Origin: Marthasterias glacialis
Taxonomy: Eukaryota; Echinodermata; Asteroidea; Forcipulatida; Asteriidae
NCBI GenBank assembly: GCA_911728455.2
Contig: OU452228.1
Coordinates: 11,856,104 to 11,920,103, forward strand
Length of the DNA: 64,000 bases
Direction: 5' to 3'
The notes under the pieces were generated by a model. That model was not told the origin of the DNA. It did no database searches and saw nothing but the letters and a program-made list of their open reading frames with translations. Shown in pieces: positions 21,076 to 32,800 of the stretch. A program made the translations under genes and the position numbers. Each line of letters begins with the position of its first letter. Position 1 is the stretch's first letter.

Positions 21076-21526
21076 CGCATCCTTGACAATTCAGCTTCTC
21101 AGCTGTGAGTAAGAATGATTAGCTTCCCAATTTAGTTATAATAAAAATGAGCGTCAAAATTGGCAGATACTGATGCTATAGGGCCTGTAAGTGTTCATTG
21201 CTATTATTAATATTATTCAATGACATACATTAAAGTGAAGATACCTAAAGGAGTGGTTTGTGGAAGAGTAATTTAATGTTCATCTTGTAGTTGTAGTTGT
21301 TAAATAAATGCACACAACCAACCAGTGAAAATGTCATCAAAATGTGCTTATTTTGATAGTGGCATCAAAATAAATGGTAATTTTGGGGGTCTTCAAAAGT
21401 TAATTCCCTGAGTTTGATGTATTTCAGATGGAAATGTTTCTGTTCAGTATTGGTACTGGTATGAACTTTAAAATCTTTCAGAGCTTTCAGATTGAATCTA
21501 ATTCATGTTTGTGTTGATAATTACCA

Positions 21527-21670
21527 ACAGACCTTATGCATGTGATATCATTTGAGTAGGGCGCCCTCTGATAGAGGTCAAGAGAAGGTTGCTCATTGGC
21601 CCATCCTGATGTGCATTTCCTATTGTTTCATCATCGTTTTACCTCTAAGATGGCGATGTCATGTTGTCAG
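21527..21670 (+). repeat. Dispersed repeat, pair with 59930-60075
   Basis: Both copies share, in order, GACCTTA(T/C)GC(A/G), GAGTAGGGCGCCCTC-like, TAGAGGTC, AGGTTG(C/T)TCATT and TCATC(A/G)(T/G)CGTTTTACC. The 59930 copy begins TAGACCTTACGCGCATGACA. No coding or clear inverted ends, so the class is unknown. Confidence 0.55.
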
Positions 21671-22027
21671 TGCATAAAGTCCATTCTCTCCTTTGTCTCT
21701 GAACACATGTTGGACTGAAGCATATAGCCATCTTAACAAGATAATCTATTTTGGCCTTGTGATTGAGTATTCTATTGGTAAAGTACTGGTCAAGGAAACA
21801 ATTCAGCAGTGCGTTTTCTTGATAAAAATGATCAAATTATCATGAAGGGAATTATTAATACCTTGACAGTTTCCATGACAACAGATTGTGTGTCAGTGCA
21901 TCACTGAGGAGATTCGTATACATTGTCTAAAGTCCTTGAAGAAATTGAGACAAAATTGTATTCTGCGTTCTTCTCCCCATGGAATATTATGGCTGAGAAT
22001 AAAATGATCTTTTGTGGAGAAACCAGT

Positions 22028-22209
22028 GAGCCCAATTTCATGAAGCTGTGATGCGAAAGATTGTACGTTGTTTAAATTAGCAAACAATTTGCAGTGAACC
22101 AGTCAGGAGCAGTGTAAATTATGTTTGTTTTGGCTGGTAACCCAATTTTGCTAAGCAACACTCTTCAGTGTTAAATTTTGTGGCCTGACAGCTTTATATA
22201 ATTGAACCC
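22028..22209. repeat. F1 foldback repeat, copy
   Basis: It starts GCCCAATTTCATGAAGCTG and ends CTTTATATAATTGAACCC, with the internal GAACCAGTCA and TTGGCTGGTAAC motifs found in the 4.8-5.1 kb copies. Confidence 0.6.
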
Positions 22210-22210
22210 A

Positions 22211-22300
22211 GGGCACAATTCCATTACAAAGCTGCTCTAGCACAAAAAAGTAGCTAAGCACAAAACAGTTTTGCTTACCAGAATTTGGCAAATGGGACAC
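22211..22300. repeat. F1 foldback repeat, truncated copy
   Basis: It begins GGGCACAATTCCATTACAAAG and runs through AGCTAAGCACAAAACAG to about 22300, where similarity stops. It directly follows the previous copy, as in the tandem pair at 4.8-5.1 kb. Confidence 0.5.
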
Positions 22301-22352
22301 CTGTTGGGTCCAATTGCCCTATGGTTAATTGGATGACAGTCTTTACGTAGGC

Positions 22353-22640
22353 CACGTCTGAATTAGATCTGTGTCGAAATTTACACGGGTCAACTCCGTG
22401 TTGGCTAAAATCCGCTCTGCTTTCACACTAGCTCTGCGCGAAATCAGCTTGTAGGTTAACCGTGTAATTTTCGACTCATTTATTGTGCGATTGTTTCACA
22501 CTGCCGTGATCCTACACGGATCCACGTGGAAAACTCCCATACTGCATTACTGTGGATGGCGCCAGTGTGAAAAGGTCGGTCGAACTTACACGGATCGGGC
22601 CCATGTCCAACACGGAGATTTCATAGTGTGAAAAGGCCTT
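22353..22640. repeat. Putative MITE, TAGGCC/GGCCTTA ends
   Basis: The left end (TAGGCCACGTCTGAATTAG) and right end (CATAGTGTGAAAAGGCCTTA) form a partial inverted repeat. CACGGGTCAACTCCGTGTTGG near the left is echoed by GTCCAACACGGAG on the right. CpG content is higher than in the flanks. No target duplication found. Confidence 0.45.
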
Positions 22641-25049
22641 ATGCTCCCCTTAGCAGCACCCCTAGCAACAGCCACAGCCATAGCTGTAGCCGCAGCAACC
22701 AACTCATACTTGGCCTAATAATATCGTCCTTTCCTTAGTTGTAATGGCATAGTGCCTTGAAGTGGACTGACTATACATTACTATCTGGATCCACAATCCT
22801 TCCATACTGCAAATGCCTATTGATTTACAGGTTGTCTCATATTTCAAGCATCCGCCCAGCCTCAATGTCCTTTTTTTTTAGCTTGTGGTATTTTCGATAT
22901 GACAAAATAATTGCCATACATGCATTTCCTCTCTGCAGGCAGAAATACCTTCCATGAGGCCACTGGAATGTAGGGAACTGGCTAGTGGTGGTACAGGGGT
23001 GACACACTACACCCATAGAACTACACCGGCTTACCACATGACACAATTGGACTGGCATTGTTTCTGAGTAAGCTCCTCAAGACCATAGCTATTCAGGTTT
23101 AGAGTGATCTACATATGGGTTTATTTGGTCAAACCACTGACCCTTACAGGATCGATTGACCCACACTATTAGACTACCTTCTTTACATTGGTGCACTTCA
23201 ACCTGTACATAATACATTCTTGGAGATTCTGCTGAAGTTTGTACTCATTGGAACACAGCCAAGTTGTCAACCCTTCTGTAACCACTGCTTTACCCCCCAC
23301 CCACCCAAGCCTCGGCCCCAGCCATGTCAATCGCGTCATCGCATGTGATCAAAGTTTCATGAGTCATTCATGTGATCTGCATTTACTGCTGACGGATGCT
23401 GACCAAACTCCCCTGCAGTTCACAGCTGATGTAAATAATGTACACATAGTGTGTATGTTCTACGTCATCACTGCTCTATACAGAGTCAACGACTGAAGTG
23501 AATGTTCCTTCGTTACTTTAATAATAGACCTTCATACGTACTGTGTACTCTTGAGCCACACGTCGATGAGTGAGAGATTGAACCGAAGCAAGCGTGCTGT
23601 GTCAAATGCAGTGATTTATTGGAAAGCATCTCCTAATTATTCTGACTCGATGAAATGTGAAGCATAGAGCGAGGAAGTTGAAACATTATTGTAAGTATGT
23701 TTTGTGTTCTGAAGTAGTTATTGTACATTTCTTATTGTACATTTCATTTTTTGACAGTACGCATAATTCAGTAATTTGAAATTTGATTATTTTTGTTATC
23801 ACTCACTGTTGTTAAATTTCAGCATTCTTGGAGAAGAGGGGGAATGATAATAATCAAGAACTTCTAAGAATTGATAAATGTAATTTGGTTAAAGAATTTT
23901 GAAACTTTAGTCAGTGATTATTGTAAAAAATGACGCTCTCCATTTAGAATACCAGAATGCAAAATGGAATGCAGTAAGCCCTGTGACCACTGGTCAGAGT
24001 TAATTGATTTTAGCACTGGGCCAGTAACCCCACAACCAAGTCCACCAGCCTAGTGTTTTTTCCAAACACAATGCAGGAACAAAAGAAGAAGAAAGAAAAC
24101 AAAGCAGAAATGCACAACGTGAAAAATTTGGTATTCTATTTAAAATGGAGTTCATTATGCAGCATATTGTACATATATGTATATCAATATTTCCCATGGT
24201 ACTAAATGTCAGTGTTTCCTGTGGCTAATGGACAGCAAAGTGGTAAACATCAAATTGGTGATTGAAGCAAAAATTTTCTCAGTCTGCAAACTGACAAGAA
24301 TACAGCAATCACAAATGCACGATGATTCCATCTGCACATCCAAGATGTGAGTTCTCAACATAGGCCTACAGAGGTAAAAATAAAAGCTAATAATTGATCC
24401 AAAATGACAATTTTTTCGATTAGTATTTTACTTTCTTTATAGCAAACCTTGACAGCAAGGTGGTGATATTGGCAAAGAATGATTGAGATGGTCACTGAAA
24501 GTAGCGAGGTGGGTCGCCTCACATTTGATTGGGAAGGGGAAACATTGGTAAAAGGAGTACATTGTAAATGTATACATTTTTGCATATTATAAAAATAAAA
24601 CCCAAACCAGACTTTGAAAACAAATATTTTGTTGTCTTTCCCCCAACCGATACCAAACAATACAATGATAGAAGCTGTAACTTTCACAGATTATTTTTCA
24701 TTTGATATTATAAACAAATGTGCATGTTTTAATCTGTGACCTTTTCATTGTTTGGTTTAAATGTTGACCTTGTCATTGTCTTTCCTAACCCGTGTGTGAT
24801 GAAAAACAATCCTTGGAAGTGACCCAACCCGATGACCTTTATCACCCTAGGAAGTGCCAATGTTTGGGTCATGTTGCAGGCCACATGGTGGGATAGGAAA
24901 AGGTCATACTAGAACCAGGTGCTGTCTTTTCTGGGTTGGTACACCTGTGGTTTATGGGGGAAAATGTTTCAAAGAAACGTCATCAAAACGAATTTGAGAA
25001 CATTCAATTGAATAAGGTGTAGGGCTGATATTTTTTGTTCTTGCATCGT

Positions 25050-25152
25050 TTTTGTAAGGGCAAGGCAGTTTTTCTCTAGTGAAGGGCATCGCTATGAGGG
25101 AATTGTACGAAGGAAATGCCTCTGTTGCCTCCGTGAAGTGTCAGGCCTGATG
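25050..25152 (+). repeat. G1 repeat, partial copy
   Basis: It contains AAGGGCAAGGCAGTTTTTCT, GGCATCGCTATGAGGGAATTG and TTGCCTCCGTGAAGTGTCAGG. The middle GGGCACC...CATGG segment is missing. Confidence 0.55.
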
Positions 25153-25166
25153 AAGGTCTGATGATG

Positions 25167-25590
25167 ATGGCGTGTCATGGCAGAGTAGTCAAACGCACTG
25201 GACTCGAGCTCTGGTGTTTCTGATCAGCAGAGTGTGGGTTCGAGTCCCGGTCTTGACACTTGTGCCCTACAGCCAAGACACAACTATTATTACTTCATCC
25301 TTCAGATTGGATGTACATGTATAGCTGTAGGTCCCGTGTGTTCGCGTAATGCACGGAAAACAAAACAGTACACATTATCGTTAAGATGTTTTCGCCCCAG
25401 TGTTTCCTGGTATAGTTGGCTGCAAATTGCGTCACAGTACCTTGTAATTGTAAACCGTTACATGTAGCCATGTAAATTAATGGGACTTATATTTTAATGT
25501 AGCTCCTTATACCTTGTAGACAAAAAATTGCTCTGAGACGCCCCAGGATGTGATAAAGCGCTATAAAAGAAATGCGTATTGCTATTATTA
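25167..25590 (+). repeat. tRNA-headed SINE, family B, near full length
   Basis: The head is GTGTCATGGCAGAGTAGTCA (A-box region) and GTGGGTTCGAGTCCCGG (B-box), then the signature TGACACTTGTG. The body includes GGTCCCGTGTGTTCGCGTAA, TGCACG and CGCCCCAGTGTTTCCTGGTA. It ends in a tail, AGCGCTATAAAAGAAATGCG, with an ATT-rich end. Minus-strand relatives occur at 33880, 42140, 42585, 55612, 56340 and 62398. The head resembles a serine or leucine tRNA. Confidence 0.8.
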
Positions 25591-26756
25591 GTCAGAGAAA
25601 ACAGTGTAAAGACTGTGCAAGTGTGTGTTTTAACAGTTGGGAACCTTGCATTAACATTTACATTGCTTCAACATGTGAAGGAAACCAAGCATTTTAAAAG
25701 GCCCCTATGCAAGCAAGACTTGCACAGTCATTACTCTCACCATGAAAGAAGCTTCCTCCGTGCTCATACATGTACCATGGGGGAAGGAAAAGGAGTAGTC
25801 AAACCATGGAGGCTGATTCCTTCCTCCATGGTCAAACACACTCTGTTCTCAGAAAAAGGGAAAGAATTTAGATAAATTACTCGGGGCAATACATGTGTGT
25901 GTATTTACAGTGGCATCTTCATGTTCAGTAAGCAATAGAAACTACACCTTATTTTTTGGATGATCAATAAGTCTGCACTGTATGTATGTGGATAAAGGCT
26001 TGACCTTACTGTGGACCAAAAACCCTGAGGGGTCCAAGCTGAAAGGTGAGTTAAAACAAGGTCATTTGGGAACAGGTGGGCGTTGAAATCTTCCATGGTA
26101 CATATGAATAATGGTAGAGTGATGTTAGACCTGTGTAGGTACATAATGTCTAACGGTCTATCCTGCTAAGATTCGACAAGGGACTTATAATGGATTTGAT
26201 CTTTGAAAAAATCGAGACGTACATCGTACTCTATAAATTGAAAAACGCTGTTGCATTGAGAGTCTGTACATTGTATCAGCTCTGAGATCAGCCAATTTTC
26301 CTCATTTTGTTTTGCATCTGTGTACTTGCTGAACACTTGCTTCTCTGCCCCTTCAAGACATCACACTCGGCTGGCCACACCCAAATTGCATGACATAAAA
26401 AACAAGATAAAATGTTTTTATGTGTACATGTAAGATTTTTCTCAGACTTACGGTGTACAGTTGGATTGTGATTAGTTAATGCATTAAAGGGTGGAGCTTG
26501 GGTTGGTCCTTGACAAGTAGTGCTGACAGGATTTTATTATTTTGTTCCCGTCCCCCTGGCGGGATTCTTTTGGCGGAATTGCCGGAATCATTTTTCTTTG
26601 AGGGTACCGCTGGCACAAAGAAACCCTGACACAAAAACCGCCTCTCAATAGCCAGAAAACATTAACATATTCAAGACCGTTTTTGGTCTTTGTGTTGGTG
26701 AAACAAAGCGTTAGACGACGTGCGTGTGTTCTGTGCACGCTCAGCAGTGGAATGTC

Positions 26757-26885
26757 GGGGTGACCTTTGCTCCGGTATTCCAAAATTACACACTGACGTC
26801 TTTACACTGGCTTCTGTTTTCAGGCAGGGGAAACATTTGTATGTTAACAGGTCATAGGCAACATTCTTTAAGGCAACATTTTAAA
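26757..26885 (+). repeat. Dispersed repeat, pair with 52128-52250
   Basis: Shared landmarks are TGACCTTTG(C/T)TC(C/T)GGTATTC, TTACACA, CGT(C/G)TTTACAC and TTAACAGGTCAT-like sequence near the end. The 52128 copy lies in PWP2 intron 11. No ends or coding recognised. Confidence 0.45.
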
Positions 26886-27640
26886 CAGCAAATACTGAGA
26901 AAAACTCATCTTAGACCATGTAATTGATATGTAAAAGCATTATTTTTATGGACACAGAGCTGGATACATGAATTTGATTAGAAAAAAACAACTTAATTTC
27001 CATCTGAATTTCAGTGTTGTTTCATCTGTTACTTACAGCATATCACAACCGCAGTTCAAATAGAACACGGAGAATGCTGAGTGAGTTAATAATATTAGCG
27101 CAACTAAGTAGTGAGACGATTTAATGGACGTGCAGGGCCGTTTTATTACGTAGCTTTTTGTACGCGTGTGTGACAAAATGATTGCCAAACAGATACATGG
27201 ACTGTGTCATTTAGATCGACCAATAAAATAAACTGATGTGTGTTGCTATTTTGTGAATCAGGTGATATAATTTTGCCATACCAACATGTCACATGGTATT
27301 GAAGGCTGCGTCAACAGCAGGGCATAGAGTGGGGTGGAGCTCAGCATTTACCAGGTTCTTTGAGCAAAGCTGCTGTTACTGTTGAATGAAACTCTGCTGT
27401 ACAATACTAATTGAGTTATAATACGACACAAATTTTGGATACGATTGAGCGCATCGTCATAGAATTAATTGTCGGGGGTTTGGTGGGGGAACAAGTGAGC
27501 ACTAGAAACCTTTTCAGTGTAATTCCATCAGGCCAGTTTCAGTTACAGCTCTCGTGACACAAACGTACATCATTTTAATGAATGCACACTTCCTCTTTTT
27601 AAAATACAATGGTGTCAATTTTTCAGCTGGTTAAAACTCC

Positions 27641-27752
27641 GCCCGATTTCATAGAGCTGCTTTTGAAACTCAAATATACGCAAAGTGCAAATTAACTTTC
27701 CATGCCAGAAAAAGGGTTAAACTCCCTGCTTGTTTTTCCTAGGCAAAAATGC
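27641..27752. repeat. F1 foldback repeat, partial copy
   Basis: It starts GCCCGATTTCATAGAGCTGC and fades after about 110 bases into a (ATT)n tract at 27756-27777. Only the left end is recognisable. Confidence 0.5.
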
Positions 27753-28427
27753 TTGTATTATTATTATTATTATTATTTTTTACATAGTTAAGGCCGACTA
27801 CTTAAAGCATGCAGACAACATTGATAATTGTCAACGACCATTACCGTAGTGTGACCCAACATCTACATGAAATAAGTAAAACAACAAACCTGTGAAATTT
27901 TAAGCTCAATCGGTCATCATAGTAAAAAGTGAAAAGCCCTTTTGCTTGTATGTTTTCACTGTTTTCAAATATAAAATTTTGGACTTGTGAGATCAAAACC
28001 TGGTTGTTTTTACTCATTTCTCAAAAACTAAAGCATTTCAAGCAAAACAATTTTCCAGGGAAGTTTTCCACCATGGTCATCTTTATACCATGTAAGTTAT
28101 GTGTAAAACTGTGAGCATTTATATCTTCAATTTTACCAATGTTGTGAACACCCTTTAATTGAATTGTTTGGTACAGTTATTTGGATTAGTTCCCCATGGA
28201 GACAGATGTAACTAGAAATTCTGTACATACAGCGTAAGCGCAGGTGGTGGTTTCAGTTCATTGTTTTTATAAAATGTGGTTTTCTTGTTCCTGTGTATAC
28301 CAAAAGCACTGAGTAATATCCTGTCAGAAAAGAAAAACCCAATGTGTGTACATGATGCATGTAAAGACATGCATCAAATAACTTATGAAAAACAGAAGAA
28401 GTAACGTAACAGTGTATATTATTTTGG

Positions 28428-28510
28428 TTTTACCCTTACACTGGTGTGTGCAACACTGTATACTTGGTGCTTGTCTCTCCCATGTAATTATTACATCAGT
28501 TAAAATGACA
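28428..28510 (-). repeat. SINE family C body fragment
   Basis: TTTTGGTTTTACCCTTACAC, TGGTGTGTGC and TTGGTGCTTGTC are the reverse complement of the body segment seen at about 1140-1200. The tRNA-like head is absent. Confidence 0.45.
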
Positions 28511-28744
28511 AATTTGAACCAGTAGGCCTACTTGTCAATTCTCTTATTAGCTTGCTGAGTATGTTAATGTTTCTGTTTTACAGTACTAGCCTGAAGCTTT
28601 TTTGACTACACAATGTACACATGTGTACGCTGGGCTAGTGCCAACGTGGAGCCCTTTTGTACAATGTAAAATGATCACAGTTATTATAGTCGTTATTAGT
28701 TCAGCGTGAGTGGAATGCGGAAAAAAATAAGCGCTTCTGCGTCC

Positions 28745-28985
28745 CATTCAATTCAATTCAATTCAATTCAATTCAATTCAATGTATTTATTCGTCATGTT
28801 AGAAACATGAGATTTGATTTCCATTGTACAGCAGTAAAAAGATTGAAATACAAAGCTACATTTAAAATTACATTGCACATAAACACAAGTTTTAAAATTA
28901 AATATAAACCACAATATATATCCCGCAAGGCCACAGGCCAAGTAGGATACGGAACACAGACGTGCTGTATTTTTCTGTATTCCAT
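28745..28985 (-). mobile_element. 3' end of a LINE with (TTGAA)n tail
   Basis: Seven or eight ATTCA units (28746-28783) read as (TTGAA)n on the minus strand. They are preceded by AACATGACGAATAAATACA and AT-rich 3' UTR-like sequence. Short-unit 3' tails of this kind are usual for CR1/L2-type LINEs. No reverse transcriptase motif remains. Confidence 0.55.
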
Positions 28986-29122
28986 GAGTGCGCATGTGAT
29001 AACAAATTTATGTTCCAGTCGTCATACCGCCTCACACGTGCGACGTGCGAAGTTTACAGTTTTAGAGCGTTATTTCATGATGACGCATGAAACAATATGC
29101 AGGGAGCATTATAAAACTTGGA

Positions 29123-29314
29123 GTATTGACCCCTTGCACGCACGTCACACGCGCCGACTGTGCCACGCTCACCATTTTGGTGGTCAATAGGTTTACTTGT
29201 AAATGCCGCGTCTCCTAAAATGCGCTCTTCACTGATTAACTCAGTGACATTGACCACCAAAATGGGGCAATCTAGATTATTGTGATGATGACGTCAGGTG
29301 AAATGGGTCAATAT
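29123..29314. repeat. MITE-like repeat, TATTGACCCCTT family (H), copy 1
   Basis: The ends are TATTGACCCCTTGCACG and GTGAAATGGGTCAATATT. An inner inverted pair is CACCATTTTGGTGGTCAAT and ATTGACCACCAAAATGG. Relatives lie at 36292-36445, 58547-58710 and 62573-62885. All contain CATTTTGG or a close variant and, in three, a TGATGACGTCAGGTGAA-like segment. Confidence 0.65.
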
Positions 29315-29622
29315 TAGGTTTATTACCACACACAAGCAATCTGTGCAATCTGATCGGAGGATTAGTGCGTACTGGAAGATAAAGTCAAACCACCCAACAT
29401 CCATGTTCCTATCATCTTCATATCATTTGTTAAGGAAACTGTATAAATAGCTTAGTAGAAAGTAGGGGCAAAATAACTACCTTTACACCATCTCCCCTAC
29501 CTCCCCCCAATCCACCCATGGTTCCTCTGACCATGTGGTGAAGTAATAGTTTTGAATGTACAAGACCTAATGGAGGTTGTCTTGGAATTCAAGCCTGGCT
29601 CTTATTATTGTTTTCTTTGCAG

Positions 29623-29735
29623 AGTGGTATTAAAACATTGAGATGAGCAGAACAGCCTTGGATATCCAGCAGACGTGGCACGGCATCTAGGGAGTTTTGT
29701 TTTTTTATTAATGAGTTAGTGGTTGCTCACTAGTC
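29623..29735 (+). other. 5' untranslated part of the first coding exon of the receptor gene
   Basis: A strong polypyrimidine tract and acceptor, TGTTTTCTTTGCAG, precede 29623, so a non-coding exon exists further upstream. The leader contains an in-frame TGA (29712-29714) above the chosen start codon, which supports initiation at 29736. Confidence 0.65.
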
Positions 29736-29808
29736 ATGGAGTCAACGGTACTTCACCTTGCTGTAATGTGGAGTGTTGCTTGCATTAATGTATGCATTGC
29801 AACAAACG
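29736..29808 (+). CDS. Receptor exon 1: signal peptide
   Basis: ATG follows an in-frame stop and opens 24 codons, MESTVLHLAVMW then SVACINVCIATN, with a hydrophobic core. The first base of a glycine codon precedes the donor GTTAGT. Joining to GC at 30621 gives GTSGTSLF. Confidence 0.8.
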
Positions 29809-32800
29809 GTTAGTGCTTATTTTCAAATTGACCAGTTCATTAAGCCTTGCCCCTTAAAGCCCCAGCTCAACATTGGTAGATTGACTGTAAATCTTCCATT
29901 CTTTGCACAAATCAAGATATTTGTAACAGAACCAACCTGTGAAAATGTCAGCTCATTTCGTTGTTTCGTTTGCGAGAAAACGGTAAAAATGCATCCAGCA
30001 TTTTTGCACTCATTCCTATAGACAGAGTTTTCGTCTCAAACAGTTTTCTAAAACTCATGTTTTCTTTAACTCATGTCATAACCATTAGAATCCCTCATTA
30101 TTCATGGAAGCTCAATATACTTTCAAGCTCTACGTGTACACGATTTCAGTTTGTTCTTTTGCCCAACACTGATGTATGATAAACAACTGTACATGTAGTT
30201 CTTTCAAAGTCCTGAAAAAACTTACTGGCGCCGTGGAGGGGATTCAAATCCACAACCATCTGCATTCTAGAGTAAATGTCTTAACCACTTAAACAGAATC
30301 CTTGTGGTTTACTTTTTAACCAAACACCCATAGAGTTATATAAAAGAACAAGAGGGCATACAAAGCCATACGACACGGCCCGACAAGAAGCATTTTTTAA
30401 CCGTTGAGAAATGCGCTGACTAATCACATTACACTGGTCACTCATCAGTTTACATAGCAAACATTTTCCAAGTGGACATTCGTATGCAATTAACCCATAG
30501 GGATTTTCACCCATGGTGGGTCAGCGGAGTTCCAAGAGTGACATGGCGAGGGCTCCCTCTAGTTCTTATATATAACCACCATACATGTGTTTGACTTCCA
30601 ATCACTTATCATTCATACAGGCACATCAGGGACTTCACTTTTTGCCAGTATGCCAACTCAGATCCTTTATCAGTCATCCGTCTTGCCTTCAGGGACACAA
30701 ACGACTCTGTATCCGTCCCAAACTCCAATGGTGTACCCCACACCAACTCCTTCAATGACCATGCTGTCACACCCAACAACAGTACTCCACACCCCTACCC
30801 CATTACCTACCCAGTCAGCGAGCCTAACAACAGAGGTTTCATCGGGAGTAGATCTCCAGCCAACTCATGTGATGAATTCGTCACAATCCTCATCTGCACC
30901 ATTCCCTCCCCCTCCCATTCCACCCCCCTTCCCGACCCCTATTTTAAATATAACTGAGGATGTTTCTCCGACATCGACACCCTCAGTGCCACGGCCCACT
31001 CAATCGATGCCTGCTGGTGTCTCATCTGTAGTATACGACGTTGTGACTTCAACTGTTTATGAGATGGCAACGACATATGCGACACCCTCTGGTATCTCAA
31101 ATGTGGTGCCTGCGTCATCTGCCAGACCAGACATGACTTACAGACCTACGGCGTCTCAGTCGTTCATCATGAGCACATCAGCACCAACACCGAGCAGTTC
31201 ATTCACCCCGCCATTATCCTCTGCTCTACCAACCTTGGGTACCACGCCATCTCAAGTTAACCCCACAGAAAGCATTACAAGCCCCCCTCCTCTCTTCCCC
31301 GTCAAGCTTATGATGATCCTCAACGGTGATTGCAACCACGCCAAAGACAAAGAGCTTCTCTTCAGAGAGGCATTCAACAAGTTCATCGCTGTCCTCCTCC
31401 AGATAGATGTTGACCGAGTGAGCATTCAGGAGATCCGCTGTGGCTCGGTTGTGGTAGATTTCAGTGTCGAAGAAACTGCAGAGGAAACTCTTGGAGACAA
31501 ACTGACCAAAATGGTGCAGGGTTCTCAGCTTGAGTTCCAATTTGACAACCAGAACTTCACTGTGTACAGTGCCGTGGTGATCAACATCCCAAACCAGACC
31601 GAGAAACCATTAAAGACTAGAAAGAGTGGGTTGACGTTTGAAGAGGAGCAGCTCTTAATCTACATTGTGATCGGATCAGCTATGGGTATCGTTATCTTGC
31701 TGTCATTAATACTTCTCGTCCACCACCGAATCCGGAAATCATGCAGTACACACGCTCAGTCCTTTGATATCCAAGAGGAGCCTCATATTAAACTGTCAGA
31801 ATTTAACATGGCGCATACTTACATCCCGCGGCCGCGCAGCATCTACGGGTCCAGACTAAACACCGGGGCAGAGGGTACCTACCACACCAGCAACGGGAAT
31901 GGCGCCTCCAACCATACCGGAATGCAGAACCCCACACCATATGTGTACGCTGACGACGAGGCCATAAGGGACCACTACCATGAGGTTGTAGATGACAGGG
32001 CACCAGCCGTGCAGACCACCAGGCTGAGTCAGGATTTCGGACGAAGTGCTGTGCCTGAAATGAACTTACCTCGATTAGAAGGTTAGTTGAAAATTTGAAA
32101 TAAAAGTAAAGTGAACATGTCTATTCCTTGACCTCTGGATGAGTTGTCTTTTCGAAACAACAATGAATTTTTACATGAACTTTTATGATCATCTGGCAAC
32201 TTACTTATACAGGGCTCGAATTTGGAGGAAAAATCCACACGGCTTGTAGCTCAAAATTTTAATTGGACCAAATTGTTTTTTACAAGACCAGAAACAAAAT
32301 TAGAAAAAAATATCTATAAAGTTAACATATAAACTGTTTTTATTTCAACAAGCAGTCTCATTTGTTTTATGGGGAATTATACATCGATTATCAACAGAAT
32401 TGATAAATATTTATCAGACACAAAGTCAACACTTGAAAACCTTTTTTTTTAATTAGTGATAAATATTACACAGTGAGGTATTATTATTGTTCAGTTGAAA
32501 AACAAGAGACCACCAGACTTGTCCAGTCGCGATTTTGACTAGTTTGGCGCTAAAAACAGTGCCCTTGAGTCTGCCGTCCAGTGTAGATTTGGAGCCTCAT
32601 TGTGCTAATGACGGAACTTTTAAAATTCTTGTTCAGAAATTTCAAAATTTGTTTCAAGCAGTTTTTATATCTCAAATGTTGCAAAGTAAAACATTCTAAG
32701 TGACTGCTGGCAAAATACCTCTCTGCTTTAAGCTTGAAGGGTTTGCCCCAAAAGTTTATTTGCCGCTTTAAGTCTCTTCTGATTTAATTCTTTGTTTTTA

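Larger units (their letters stand above)
7406..29622. other. 22-kb repeat-filled spacer between ATP8A and the SEA-module receptor gene
   Basis: I found no protein-coding exon with recognisable homology and no working tRNA or rRNA. It holds SINEs, MITEs, a foldback nest (13.6-16.7 kb), a CR1/L2-like LINE fragment and simple repeats, each listed separately. Its right part probably contains the promoter and non-coding first exon of the receptor gene, because the exon at 29623 begins with a splice acceptor. Stretches such as 9.0-10.9, 11.3-12.3 and 23.0-25.0 kb show nothing I can name beyond AT-rich sequence. Confidence 0.5.
29809..30620 (+). other. Receptor intron 1 (812 bp)
   Basis: It holds a diverged stretch (29840-30110) resembling the repeat around 27.8-28.1 kb (shared ACCTGTGAAA...TCAGCTCA), a minus-strand SINE C head (about 30220-30310) and a MITE (30329-30577) ending 43 bases before the acceptor. 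The acceptor is ATCATTCATACAG. Confidence 0.65.

Noticed and set aside
30587-30620. ATG at 30587 as start of the receptor protein
   Set aside because: It lies in intron sequence. A splice acceptor at 30620 and an upstream exon with a good signal peptide in matching phase are a better model.
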